Source of the DNA: an uncultured Eubacteriales bacterium
Lineage (GTDB): Bacteria; Bacillota; Clostridia; Oscillospirales; Oscillospiraceae
NCBI GenBank assembly: GCA_900316255.1
Contig: ONCI01000007.1
Coordinates: 1-36,106, forward strand
DNA: 36,106 nt
Direction of reading: 5' to 3'
The notes beneath the pieces are model-generated. The model did not search any database. It was given only the letters and a program-made list of their open reading frames with translations, and was not told the origin of the DNA. Positions 23,808 to 32,255 of this stretch are shown here, one piece after another. A program made the translations under genes and the position numbers. The first letter of the stretch is position 1; every line of letters starts with the position of its first letter.

Positions 23808-25421
23808 TCACAGCTGGGGGCCGGCGGCCACCAGGGCCTTGCCCGCCTCGTTGCTCTCGTACTTGACGAAGTTCTTGATGAAGCGGCCGGACAGGTCCTT
23901 GGCCTTCTCTTCCCACACCGCGGGATCGGCATAGGTGTCGCGGGGATCCAGGATGGCGGGGTCCACGCCGGGCAGGGCGGTGGGCACTTCAAAGTTGAAG
24001 TAGGGGATGGACTTGGTGGGGGCTTCCAGAATGGCGCCGCTGAGGATGGCGTCGATGATGCCGCGGGTGTCCTTGATGGAGATGCGCTTGCCCGTGCCGT
24101 TCCAGCCGGTGTTCACCAGGAAGGCCTTGGCGCCGCTCTTTTCCATCTTCTTCACCAGCTCTTCCGCGTACTTGGTGGGGTGCAGCTCCAGGAAGGCCTG
24201 GCCGAAGCAGGCGGAGAAGGTGGGGGTGGGCTCGGTGATGCCGCGCTCGGTGCCGGCCAACTTCGCGGTGAAGCCGGAGAGGAAGTAGTACTTGGTCTGC
24301 TCCGGGGTCAGGATGGAGACGGGAGGCAGCACGCCGAAGGCGTCGGCGGAGAGGAAGATCACGTTCTTGGCGTCCGGGCCGGAGCACACGGGGCGCACGT
24401 TCTTCACGATCTTCTCGATGTGCTCGATGGGATAGGAGACGCGGGTGTTCTCGGTGACGGACTTGTCGGCAAAGTCGATCTTGCCGTTCTCGTCCACGGT
24501 CACGTTCTCCAGCAGGGCGTTGCGCTTGATGGCGTTGTAGATGTCGGGCTCGGAGTTCTTGTCCAGGTTGATGACCTTGGCATAGCAGCCGCCCTCGAAG
24601 TTGAAGACGCCGTTGTCGTCCCAGCCGTGCTCGTCGTCGCCGATGAGCAGACGCTTGGGGTCGGTGGACAGGGTGGTCTTGCCCGTGCCGGACAGACCGA
24701 AGAAGATGGCGGTGTTCTCGCCGTTCATGTCGGTGTTGGCGGAGCAGTGCATGGCGGCCATGCCCTTGAGGGGCAGGTAGTAGTTCATCATGGAGAACAT
24801 GCCCTTCTTCATCTCGCCGCCGTACCAGGTGTTGATGATGACCTGCTCCCGGCTGGTGACGTTGAAGGCCACCACGGTCTCGCTGTTCAGGCCCAGCTCC
24901 TTGTAATTGGTGCACTTGGCCTTGGAGGCGGTGTACACCACGAAGTCAGGCTCGAAGTTCTCCAGTTCCTCGGCGCTGGGCTTGATGAACATGTTGCGCA
25001 CGAAGTGGGCCTGCCAGGCCACCTCCATGATGAAGCGGATGGCCATGCGGGTGTCCTTGTTGGCACCGCAGAAAGCGTCCACCACATAGAGCTTCTTGCC
25101 GCAGAGCTGATCCTGCGCCAGCTTGCGCACCACTTCCCAGGTCTCCTGGGTCATGGGATGGTTGTCGTTCTTGTAGCCCTCCGAGGTCCACCACACGGTG
25201 TCCTTGGAGTTTTCGTCCATGACGATGTATTTGTCCTTGGGAGAACGGCCGGTGTAAATGCCGGTCATCACGTTCACAGCGCCAAGCTCCGTGAGAACGC
25301 CCTTGTCAAAGCCCTCCAGAGAGGGATCCATCTCGTCCTCAAACAGCTTCTCATAGCTGGGATTGTAAATGATCTCGGTCGCACCGGTAATACCGTACTT
25401 GCTCAGATCCAGATTGCCCAT
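23808..25421 (-). CDS. pckA: Phosphoenolpyruvate carboxykinase (ATP)
   Basis: A 537-residue, full-length ATP-type PEPCK. The P-loop [11 protein letters not shown], the adjoining metal site [32 protein letters not shown] and [11 protein letters not shown] are all present. It interconverts oxaloacetate plus ATP with PEP, CO2 and ADP. In anaerobic gut bacteria it often runs in the CO2-fixing, ATP-forming direction towards succinate or oxaloacetate, but direction cannot be read here. The ATG is preceded by AAAGGGG some 14 bases upstream, a loose ribosome site, yet no earlier in-frame start exists. Single-gene unit with its own promoter and a perfect terminator. Confidence 0.97.
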   Translation of the reverse strand: MGNLDLSKYGITGATEIIYNPSYEKLFEDEMDPSLEGFDKGVLTELGAVNVMTGIYTGRSPKDKYIVMDENSKDTVWWTSEGYKNDNHPMTQETWEVVRKLAQDQLCGKKLYVVDAFCGANKDTRMAIRFIMEVAWQAHFVRNMFIKPSAEELENFEPDFVVYTASKAKCTNYKELGLNSETVVAFNVTSREQVIINTWYGGEMKKGMFSMMNYYLPLKGMAAMHCSANTDMNGENTAIFFGLSGTGKTTLSTDPKRLLIGDDEHGWDDNGVFNFEGGCYAKVINLDKNSEPDIYNAIKRNALLENVTVDENGKIDFADKSVTENTRVSYPIEHIEKIVKNVRPVCSGPDAKNVIFLSADAFGVLPPVSILTPEQTKYYFLSGFTAKLAGTERGITEPTPTFSACFGQAFLELHPTKYAEELVKKMEKSGAKAFLVNTGWNGTGKRISIKDTRGIIDAILSGAILEAPTKSIPYFNFEVPTALPGVDPAILDPRDTYADPAVWEEKAKDLSGRFIKNFVKYESNEAGKALVAAGPQL

Positions 25422-25458
25422 AATTGCATCAAACCCCTTTCGGTAAGATTATACCGAT

Positions 25459-25487
25459 ACTATAGCACACACGGCTTTTTTCGTCAA
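25459..25487 (-). promoter_or_regulatory. Promoter of pckA
   Basis: On the minus strand TTGACG (25487-25482) and TATAGT (25464-25459), spacer 17 bp. A further TATAAT lies slightly downstream, without a matching -35. Confidence 0.85.
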
Positions 25488-25519
25488 TTGAAAGCAATGA
25501 CGAAAACCGGGAAGCGCCG

Positions 25520-26400
25520 GCGTCCCCGCGTAGGGGCAATTCACGAATCGCCGGTCCACCGCAATGACCCCCTTGCCTGACGGTGACTGGGGATACGCAT
25601 ATTTCCAGCCCGTCGTAGGGGAGGGGCTCACCCCTCCCGCAAGCTTTCCCGGAGTACCGCAAGGCGGACAGGCTCCCCGTAGCGCCGAGCATTGCTCGGC
25701 GACCGGGACGGATGAGGTCCCGGCCCCATCGCAGGGGCGACCGTTGGTCACCTCCGCTGCCCGATCCGGTCCCATCGTAGAGACGATTCACGAATCACCC
25801 GCAATGCCTTCCCCTTGAGGGGAAGGTGCCCCAGTGCGCACACTGGGGCGGATGAGGTGTCATCCTGGACACAGGTGAAGCGTAGGGGAGGGGCTTGCCC
25901 CTCCCGGCAGAGCCCTGTCTTATCACAACAGAAAGGTCCGGCGAAGTCGTACCAACTGCGAATGCGCCGGACCTTTCTGCTTGCCTGGCCTCTGTACCGC
26001 CGGGCGGGACCCCTATCGGCCTTCGGCCACTTCCCCCGGAGGGGGAAGCAAGGGCTGCCGGGGCCGCCGCCCCTACGGTGGAGACGGAGTGCGGCGCTCG
26101 TGTCCGTGGGGATGCGGAGATCCGGCCTTGCGCCGGGGGCGACTCTGCACATGTCCTTCCCCCAGCGGGGGAAGGTGGCAGCCGCCGGATCACGGGAGGC
26201 GGCTGTCGGATGAGGGAGAGGGCAGACTTGTGATAGAAGGCTGGAAATGGCAGAAGGCTTCTCCCGCATTACCCTCCAGTGTGCCGCCGAGCAATGCTCG
26301 GCGCAACAGGGGAGATTCCCCCGCTGGGGAAGCACGGACGGCCAATGGCCGTCCCTACCGGCTGCCGGGTCTTGTTTTCCCGCATGCATACTTCTGACGC
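25520..26400. repeat. Intergenic repeat cluster 2
   Basis: About 0.9 kb without a credible gene, built of short elements seen elsewhere: GTAGGGGAGGGGCT...CCCCTCCCG (about 25616-25641 and 25883-25909), GATTCACGAATC palindromes (25540 and 25788 areas), a CGCCGAGCATTGCTCGGCG palindrome (25679-25701, variant 26286-26304), CCTTCCCCTTGAGGGGAAGG with GGGGCGGATGAGGTGT (25808-25861), a hairpin with conserved loop (25929-25979), and the 46-base block 26010-26055 identical to cluster 1. Confidence 0.85.
25929..25979. repeat. Hairpin repeat D2
   Basis: Perfect 15-bp stem CAGAAAGGTCCGGCG (25929-25943) with its complement (25965-25979). The loop resembles those at 19227-19242 and 29069-29077. It is followed by CTGTACCGCCGGGCGG, as is the copy at 29054. 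Confidence 0.75.
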
Positions 26401-26423
26401 GCAGATCAGTTGGCGTTTCTCCC

Positions 26424-26452
26424 TTGCAATCCCAGGGAGGGGCCGGTATAAT
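26424..26452 (+). promoter_or_regulatory. Promoter of the repeat-protein gene
   Basis: TTGCAA (26424-26429), 17-bp spacer, TATAAT (26447-26452); about 68 bases of leader to the start codon. Confidence 0.85.
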
Positions 26453-26526
26453 AAAATCGAAATCATCTGCAAAAGCTTCATGCTTTGCGCTTTCGGATCA
26501 AATCATCATCACAGGAGGTTTGCATT

Positions 26527-28773
26527 ATGCGGCATATGGCAAAACGCGCCCTGTCCCTGCTTCTCGCGCTGCTGCTTTGCATCACGCTGTTCCCGGCCAC
26601 GGCCCTGGCCGAAGAGGGGAGCATCCGCCCCGCGGAGGATGGGGAGGACGGCGGGCTGTCGAGGACGCCAGCCCCTACAGAGGAGGACGAGCCCGGAACC
26701 ATTGTAGGGGACGGCGTCCTCGACGTCCCGTCTGGGGACCCCGCTGCCTCGGCCCCAGAACCGCCTGCGGACGAGACCCAGGGCATCGTGGCTGCCGGTA
26801 CCTGCGGCGAGAACCTGACCTGGACCCTGGACGACGCGGGCCTGCTCACCATCTCCGGAGAAGGGGAGATGGCGTACTGGAACTGGTTTTACACTGTCCC
26901 GTGGTATAGCCAGCGGGAGAGCATCCGGGAAGTTCGGATCGAGGAGGGTGTCACCAGTATCGGGCAGCAAGCGTTCATTTACTGCAGTAGCCTTAACAGC
27001 GTGATAATCCCGTCGAGCGTCACCAGCATAGAAAGCTCTGTGTTTTATGGCTGCAGCAGCTTACAGGAGATCCAGGTTGCGGAAGGAAACAGAGCCTATG
27101 CCTCGGTCGATGGCGTGCTGTACGACGCGAGTCTCCAAACTCTTCTGCAGTGCCCCGGTGGGAAGACGGGAGAGCTGACGATCCCGGATGGCGTGACCAG
27201 CATCGCACGTTCTGCGTTCAAGGGCTGCAGCAGCCTGACCAGCGTGACGATCCCGGCGGACGTCACCAGCATCGGGGACAGAGTGTTCGCCTCCTGCGGC
27301 AGCTTACAAGAGATCCTGGTTGCGGAAGGCAACAAGGCCTACGCCTCGGTGGACGGTGTGCTGTATGACGCAAGTCTCCAAACCTTTCTCCAATGCCCCG
27401 GCGGAAAGACGGGAGGGCTGACGATCCCTTCGGGCGTCACCGTCATCGGGGGCTGGGCGTTCATGGACTGCGGCAGCCTGACCAGCGTGACGATCCCAGC
27501 GAGTGTCACCAGCATCGGGGAACAGGTGTTCTATGGGTGCAGAGGCTTACAGGAGATCCTGGTTGCGGAAGGCAATAAGGCCTACGTCTCGGTCGATGGC
27601 GTACTGTATGACGCGAGTCTCCAAAGCCTTCTCCAATGCCCCGGCGGAAAGACGGGAGGGCTGACGATCCCTTCGGGCGTCACCGTCATCGGGGACTATG
27701 CGTTCCAGTGTTGCTTCAGTCTGACAAGCGTGACGATCCCAGCGAGCGTGACCAGCATCGGGGACTTAGCGTTCAATGGATGCACCAGCCTGAAAAACAT
27801 CCTTTTCATGGGCAATGCACCGGAAATTGATAACAGTGCATTTGCTAACGAACGCACAACTGCCCTCTATCCCATCGACAACGCCACCTGGACGGCGGAC
27901 AAGCTCCAGAATTACGGCGGCACCCTGACCTGGGTGGGCTACCAGGATGAGGCGAAGGCATATACGATCCATTTCGATGCCAACGGCGGCAGCGACGCCC
28001 CGGAGGATCAGATCAAGGGCCACAACGTGGACATTACCCTGACCTCGGCTGCCCCCAGCCGGGAGGACGCCACGTTCCTGGGCTGGAGCACCCAGCGCGA
28101 TGCTGCCGAGCCGGAGTATCAGCCGGGGGACAGCTTCGGCCTGAATGCCGACACCACCCTGTACGCGGTGTGGAAGAGAAACGCCCAGGTCCTGCCCACC
28201 GAGGCGGTGCTCACGCTGGGAAGCGGCAGAGTCTGCGCGGGGCAGGAGTTCATGGTGGACCTCACCATGGAAAAGAACCCGGGGCTCATGTATCTCTCCT
28301 TCCGCCTGGATTACGACGCCGATTCGCTGGAATTCCTAGGAGCGGAGGAAGGCGTGTTCACCGGCTGGACGGTGAACACGGAAAAGAGCACCCTGCTCTG
28401 GGACGCCGACGGAGACCGGGCGGAAAACGGCGTTCTGCTGCGCCTGCGCTTCCGGGCGAAGGAGGAGGCCAGGACAGGGGAGACCGCTATCGCCCTCGCG
28501 GATCTCTTCGCCACCAATTATGCGGAGGAGCTCCTGGGGATCGGCAGCGTTCCCGGCGTCATCACTATCCTGCCCCATACCCCGGGGGACGTGAACGGGG
28601 ACGGCGCGGTGGACGGACGGGATCTGGTCCGGCTGCGCAAGTATCTGACCGGAGACACGGGGGAGGAGGTCATCGAGGCCAACACCAACGTGAACGGGGA
28701 TGATGTGATCGACATCCTCGACCTGATCCGGCTGCGCAAGTATCTGGCACAGGAAGATGTGATCCTGGAGTAA
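26527..28773 (+). CDS. Secreted leucine-rich-repeat protein with InlB repeat, cohesin-like domain and dockerin
   Basis: A 748-residue exported protein. Residues 1-28 form a signal peptide (basic start, LLLALLLCITLF, cleavage after ALA). A proline/acid-rich linker (about 30-90) precedes a CGENLTWTLDDAG module and BspA-type LRR_5 repeats (about 115-440) with SLTSVTIPASVTSIG units. Residues about 479-549 are an InlB/List-Bact repeat (IHFDANGG to LYAVWK), about 555-682 a cohesin-like beta domain (VCAGQEFMVDLTMEKN, FRLDYDADSLEFLGAEEG) and about 684-742 a type I dockerin with two DVNGDG/NVNGDD calcium loops and RLRKYL helices. AGGAGG ribosome site 8 bases before the ATG. It probably joins a surface protein assembly or binds host or dietary glycans; no cellulosome scaffold lies nearby. 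Confidence 0.93.
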   Translation: MRHMAKRALSLLLALLLCITLFPATALAEEGSIRPAEDGEDGGLSRTPAPTEEDEPGTIVGDGVLDVPSGDPAASAPEPPADETQGIVAAGTCGENLTWTLDDAGLLTISGEGEMAYWNWFYTVPWYSQRESIREVRIEEGVTSIGQQAFIYCSSLNSVIIPSSVTSIESSVFYGCSSLQEIQVAEGNRAYASVDGVLYDASLQTLLQCPGGKTGELTIPDGVTSIARSAFKGCSSLTSVTIPADVTSIGDRVFASCGSLQEILVAEGNKAYASVDGVLYDASLQTFLQCPGGKTGGLTIPSGVTVIGGWAFMDCGSLTSVTIPASVTSIGEQVFYGCRGLQEILVAEGNKAYVSVDGVLYDASLQSLLQCPGGKTGGLTIPSGVTVIGDYAFQCCFSLTSVTIPASVTSIGDLAFNGCTSLKNILFMGNAPEIDNSAFANERTTALYPIDNATWTADKLQNYGGTLTWVGYQDEAKAYTIHFDANGGSDAPEDQIKGHNVDITLTSAAPSREDATFLGWSTQRDAAEPEYQPGDSFGLNADTTLYAVWKRNAQVLPTEAVLTLGSGRVCAGQEFMVDLTMEKNPGLMYLSFRLDYDADSLEFLGAEEGVFTGWTVNTEKSTLLWDADGDRAENGVLLRLRFRAKEEARTGETAIALADLFATNYAEELLGIGSVPGVITILPHTPGDVNGDGAVDGRDLVRLRKYLTGDTGEEVIEANTNVNGDDVIDILDLIRLRKYLAQEDVILE
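26658..26724. repeat. Intergenic-type repeat inside the coding sequence
   Basis: A 21-base arm from GTCGAGGACGCC to CCCCTAC (26658-26678) and an inverted arm from GTAGGGG to GTCCTCGAC (26704-26724), 19 of 21 positions paired. The arms match the ends of the elements at 2950 and 4479. Here they encode about residues 44-66 of the linker. Confidence 0.85.
27061..27789 (+). repeat. Three 243-bp tandem repeats within the leucine-rich-repeat gene
   Basis: Units begin at 27061, 27304 and 27547 (TTACAGGAGATCC and relatives) and encode 81-residue blocks with VAEGNKAY, SVDGVLYDASLQ, LLQCPGGKTG and two LRR strands. Copies 2 and 3 are the most alike, suggesting recent duplication or gene conversion. Confidence 0.9.
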
Positions 28774-28834
28774 CGCAAAGCGAAGAGACCTGGATCACCT
28801 CGCAGTACTTTGTCACACATCAATCTTTGCTTTC

Positions 28835-29325
28835 CACCTCATCCGTCACGGCCCTTGCGGGAGACGGGCCGCGCCACCTTCCCCTCGAGGGGAAGGCTTG
28901 AATTCGCGCGTTTCTTGGCTTCCCCTTGAGGGGAAGCTGTCGCGTCAGCGACTGATGAGGTGTTGTATAAAAAGCGTCATGATTGAATTGTGACAGCGTA
29001 GTAGGGGCGGCCCTTGCGATCGCCCCTGCGGTTAAACCTGAAAGAAAGAAAAAGGTATGGCGAATTCGTACTGGCTGCGAATTCGCCATACCGTTCTTCT
29101 TGTTTGGCCCCTGTACCGCCGGGCGGGGGCATACCCGCAGGGCACGCAGAGCCGCCGCCCCTACAGTGAGAGGGGAGGGATGCGCGGTTTCCCCCTCTCA
29201 GTCACGTCGGCGAGCCGACGTGACAGCTCCCCCCCCCAAAAAAGGGGGAGCCGAGGGTTTTCCTGCGTGGTGGAAAGCCGTGCGCGAAAACGCGGGGGCA
29301 GCGGGCGATTCGTGAATCGCTCTTA
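28835..29325. repeat. Intergenic repeat cluster 3
   Basis: No gene seen between 28774 and 29380. Elements include CCTTCCCCTCGAGGGGAAGG (28880s), GCTTCCCCTTGAGGGGAAGC with a GTCGC...GCGAC stem and GATGAGGTGT (28919-28963), a GTAGGGGCG...CGCCCCTGC unit (about 29002-29033), hairpin D3 (29054-29092), a perfect GTCACGTCGGC/GCCGACGTGAC palindrome (about 29201-29224), a GCTCCCCC/GGGGGAGC stem and a GCGATTCGTGAATCGC palindrome near 29305-29320. Confidence 0.8.
29054..29092. repeat. Hairpin repeat D3
   Basis: Perfect 15-bp stem GGTATGGCGAATTCG (29054-29068) with its complement (29078-29092), 9-base loop, extended by AAGAA/TTCTT outside. Same architecture and tail sequence as 25929-25979 with different, compensated stem bases. 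Confidence 0.75.
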
Positions 29326-29329
29326 CACA

Positions 29330-29375
29330 ATAAAAAATGAAACAGGCTCGGAAACCAGCGGTTTCAGAGCCTGTT
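29330..29375 (-). terminator. Terminator of the CNNM/CorC-family pair
   Basis: Read on the minus strand: AACAGGCTC and GAAACC pair with their complements (one mismatch) around a 3-base loop, followed by a T run (complement of AAAAAA at 29332-29337). Confidence 0.85.
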
Positions 29376-29380
29376 TTCGT

Positions 29381-30649
29381 TTATTCTTCTTCCTTTTGGG
29401 GAGCTTTCTTGGCCAGGAGCTTTTCCACTCTGCGGCCGTCCATGCTCAGCACGGTGAAGGTCCAGTCTTCATAGCGGAAGCTGTCGCCAGCCTGGGGGAA
29501 GTCGCCGAAGCTCTCCACCGTCCAGCCGCCCACCGTTTCACTCTCGGCCTCAAAGCTGTCCTCGTCGATGCCGAGGAGCTCCAGAAAGTCGGAGAGGACC
29601 ATGTCGCCGTCCAGCTCATACTCGTCCTCCGAGCGCTGCACGACTTCCTGCTCCACGGTGTCCGTGTCGTCCCAGATGTCGCCCACGATCTGCTCCAGCA
29701 CGTCCTCCATGGAGAGCACGCCCAGGGTGCCGCCATACTCGTCGGACACGATGGCCAGATGCTGCCGCGCCTTTTTCAGGCTGCTCAGCACCGCGGGGAG
29801 CTTCATGGTCTTGTACACGAAGCAGGGGGGCATCAGGAGGCTGCGAATATCGGTATGGCCGTCCTCAGTCATGGCCTTGAGGAAATGGTTCAGGTACAGC
29901 ACGCCGATGATGTTGTCGATGCTGCCCTCGTAGACCGGCAGCCGGGAATAGGGGGACTCCTCCACCAGGCGGAGGATCTCGTCCCAGTCGTCCTCGATAT
30001 CGATGGCGTAGACGTCCACCCGGGCGGTCATAACCTCGGAGGCGGAGATCTGGTCAAACTCAATGGCGGCCTGGACAAGCTCGGACTGGTCCTCGTCCAG
30101 CACGTCCTCGTCCTCGGCGGTCTCAATGAGGTTCTGCAGCTCCTCCACGGCCTCCTCGGCGTCCTCGTCCTCCTCGCCCTTGAGGGGCTTGGTGATGAGC
30201 TCGATGGTCTTGACCACCAGCCACACCAGCGGCTTCAGGACGATCATCAGAGTCTGCACCGGGTAGGCATAGCGCTCCGCCACCTGGTTTGCGCTCTTCT
30301 TGCAGGTGATCTTGGGGATGGTCTCTCCGAAGATGATGATCACCACGGTGATGATCAGGGTGCCCAGCCACACCTTCTCGGTGCTGCCGGTGAGCTTGAC
30401 CACCAGCACGGTGATGAGAGAAGAGGCGGCGATGTTCACAAGGTTGTTGCCGATGAGGATGGCGCCAAGGGCGTCCTCAAAGCGCTCGGCAATGCGCGCG
30501 GCCACGCCGGCCCGCTTGGAGCCGTCGTCCCGCAGATGCTCCAGCCGAAGGCTCGAGCAGGAGGAATAGGCCATCTCCGAACCGGAGAAGAAGCCGGAGA
30601 GGATCACACACACCAGGATCCCCAGCAGAATGAGAAGGATCGCGGTCAT
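29381..30649 (-). CDS. CNNM/CorC-HlyC family membrane protein, second of pair
   Basis: A 422-residue protein with an N-terminal DUF21/CNNM domain of three to four helices (about residues 1-175, with FSGSEMAYSSCSSLRLEHL and IIIFGETIPKI), a CBS pair (about 200-330; VMTARVDVYAIDIEDDWDEI and SDEYGGTLGVLSMEDVLE) and a C-terminal CorC/HlyC domain (about 345-415). Family members take part in Mg2+ export or homeostasis; the old name hemolysin is misleading. Its ATG overlaps the stop of the upstream paralogue (ATGA), so the two are co-translated. Confidence 0.9.
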   Translation of the reverse strand: MTAILLILLGILVCVILSGFFSGSEMAYSSCSSLRLEHLRDDGSKRAGVAARIAERFEDALGAILIGNNLVNIAASSLITVLVVKLTGSTEKVWLGTLIITVVIIIFGETIPKITCKKSANQVAERYAYPVQTLMIVLKPLVWLVVKTIELITKPLKGEEDEDAEEAVEELQNLIETAEDEDVLDEDQSELVQAAIEFDQISASEVMTARVDVYAIDIEDDWDEILRLVEESPYSRLPVYEGSIDNIIGVLYLNHFLKAMTEDGHTDIRSLLMPPCFVYKTMKLPAVLSSLKKARQHLAIVSDEYGGTLGVLSMEDVLEQIVGDIWDDTDTVEQEVVQRSEDEYELDGDMVLSDFLELLGIDEDSFEAESETVGGWTVESFGDFPQAGDSFRYEDWTFTVLSMDGRRVEKLLAKKAPQKEEE

Positions 30650-31929
30650 GCTTCCTCGCCTCCTTCCTCTTCCTTGGGCAGAAGGCTGACCTTCAGCTTG
30701 CGGATGCGGTTGTGCTCCATGGCGGAGACGGTGATCTCCAGCTCGTGGTAGCGGAAGGAGTCGCCCACCCGGGGAATGGAGGTGAACTGCTCAAAGGCCC
30801 ATTCGCCCATGCGAGTGTTCACCAGCTCCTCGTCCCCGTCCGGGTCCTCATAGTCAAGCTGCTCCATCACGTCGCTGACGCTCTCGTCCGCGTCGGCCAG
30901 GACCATGCCCTCGCCCAGGGAGACGATGGGCTCTTCCACCACGTCGTCCTCGTCCCAGATCTCGCCCACCAGCTCCTCCAGGATATCCTCCACGGTGACG
31001 ATGCCCAGGGTGCCGCCGTAGTTGTCGGTGACCACGGCCATGTTGGCCCGGTTCTTGGACATGAGGGGCAGCAGCTCGTCGATATTGGTGCTCTGGTGGA
31101 TGAAGAAGGGTTCGTCCAGCAGCGTCCGCAGGTCCAGAGACTGGCCCTCCCGCAGGTAGGCCTTGATGAAGCGGCGGATCTGCAGGATGCCGATGATGTT
31201 GTCCACGCTTTTCTCGTAGACGGGCAGGCGGCTGTGATTCTGGGACTTGACCTGCGAGAGAATCTCCTCCAGGCTGTCCTCGATATCGATGGCTTCCAGG
31301 TCCACCCGGGGGGTCAGGATGCTCTCCACCGTCACCTCGCCGAACTGCAGCGCGGAAGAGATCAGGTCGCCCTGTTCCTCGTCCAGACTGCCCTCCTCGG
31401 TCATGTCCTCGATGATGTCGTAGAGCTCATCCTCCGTCACGGAGATCTCGGGATCGCCCTTGGTCAGCGCCGCAGCGCCCCGGCCGATCAGAGTCAGCAG
31501 GGAGGAGACGGGCCAGAACAGCAGCATGAAAAAGCGCAGGGAGGGCGCGGTGGCCTTGCACAGCCGCTCGGGGTATTTCTTGGCGATGCTCTTGGGCAGC
31601 ATCTCCCCGGCGAAGAAGACCACGATGGTGGTCACGATGGTGCTGATGCTCACCGCGTTCAGGCCCCAGAGCCTGGTCACTGCCACAGTGACCAGAGAGG
31701 CCGCCGCGATGTGCACGATGTTGGTGCCGATCAGCAGGGTGCTGATGGCCCGGTCAAAGTGATCCAATACGTAAAGCGCCGTCTCGGCCCGGGAATCGCC
31801 CCGGTCGGCGGCGGTTTTGATCTTGTTGCGGGAGGCGGAGGCAAAGGCTGTTTCCGCCACGGCAAAATACGCTGCGCAAAGCAGCAGCAGGATCGCAAGG
31901 ATAAACGGCAATCGACTGTCGCCATCCAT
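30646..31929 (-). CDS. CNNM/CorC-HlyC family membrane protein, first of pair
   Basis: A 427-residue paralogue of the following gene with the same three domains: DUF21/CNNM (FAVAETAFASASRNKIKTAA, FFAGEMLPKSIAKKYPE), CBS pair (ILTPRVDLEAIDIED, VTDNYGGTLGIVTVEDILE) and CorC/HlyC at the end. ATG at 31929 is the first methionine with a hydrophobic helix directly after it; AAGGAAG lies about 13 bases upstream. Probably a Mg2+ or other divalent-cation transporter that could form a heterodimer with its neighbour. Confidence 0.9.
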   Translation of the reverse strand: MDGDSRLPFILAILLLLCAAYFAVAETAFASASRNKIKTAADRGDSRAETALYVLDHFDRAISTLLIGTNIVHIAAASLVTVAVTRLWGLNAVSISTIVTTIVVFFAGEMLPKSIAKKYPERLCKATAPSLRFFMLLFWPVSSLLTLIGRGAAALTKGDPEISVTEDELYDIIEDMTEEGSLDEEQGDLISSALQFGEVTVESILTPRVDLEAIDIEDSLEEILSQVKSQNHSRLPVYEKSVDNIIGILQIRRFIKAYLREGQSLDLRTLLDEPFFIHQSTNIDELLPLMSKNRANMAVVTDNYGGTLGIVTVEDILEELVGEIWDEDDVVEEPIVSLGEGMVLADADESVSDVMEQLDYEDPDGDEELVNTRMGEWAFEQFTSIPRVGDSFRYHELEITVSAMEHNRIRKLKVSLLPKEEEGGEEA

Positions 31930-31967
31930 AATGGGATAACCACTTCCTTTTTGTAAAATCACAGCAC

Positions 31968-31996
31968 AATATAACACAGTTTGCACGGGGCGTCAA
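31968..31996 (-). promoter_or_regulatory. Promoter of the CNNM/CorC-family pair
   Basis: Minus strand TTGACG (31996-31991) and TATATT (31973-31968), spacer 17 bp, about 35 bases before the start codon. Confidence 0.85.
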
Positions 31997-31999
31997 TAG

Positions 32000-32139
32000 A
32001 TGGATGGGGCATATCACACAAGCCTTTCCCGCGCTCACCGGAAGGATGGCGGCGGCTGCGCCTCAGCGCAACGGCTGCGGGATGCTGCGTCCACCAGCGG
32101 CTCCGCTCTCTTTTCCCGGTGACGTGGACACTTTTCCTC
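32000..32139. other. Gap between divergent units
   Basis: Between the two divergent promoters no gene is seen. TCACCGG (32036-32042) and CCGGTGA (32116-32122) are inverted copies about 70 bases apart, of unknown meaning. Confidence 0.4.
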
Positions 32140-32168
32140 TTGCGTACAGAATACGCCTATGATATAAT
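32140..32168 (+). promoter_or_regulatory. Promoter of the BY-kinase operon
   Basis: TTGCGT (32140-32145) and a perfect TATAAT (32163-32168) with 17-bp spacer; leader of about 80 bases to the start codon. Confidence 0.85.
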
Positions 32169-32255
32169 GAACTGTACGGCCAAAACACGGGCGCCCCCCT
32201 TGTTTTGCGTTCCGGCTGTCCTGCCGGAGAAACTGCACAGGTGAGGATCAACAAT

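Noticed and set aside
24180..25580. Plus-strand open frame of over 450 codons opposite pckA
   Set aside because: pckA is full length with all motifs; the opposite frame has a Val/Gly/His-rich composition without any recognisable family and no ribosome site.
25815..26397. Several open frames of 110-140 codons in the repeat gap
   Set aside because: They consist of translated palindromic repeats, differ in frame between repeat copies, and lack ribosome sites.
27061..27789. Regular repeat array suggestive of CRISPR
   Set aside because: Units are 243 bp, adjacent without spacers, and lie in frame within a leucine-rich-repeat gene.
29057..30751. Plus-strand open frame of over 550 codons opposite the CNNM/CorC-family genes
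   Set aside because: It starts in a repeat, runs through a terminator and is antisense to two clear genes.
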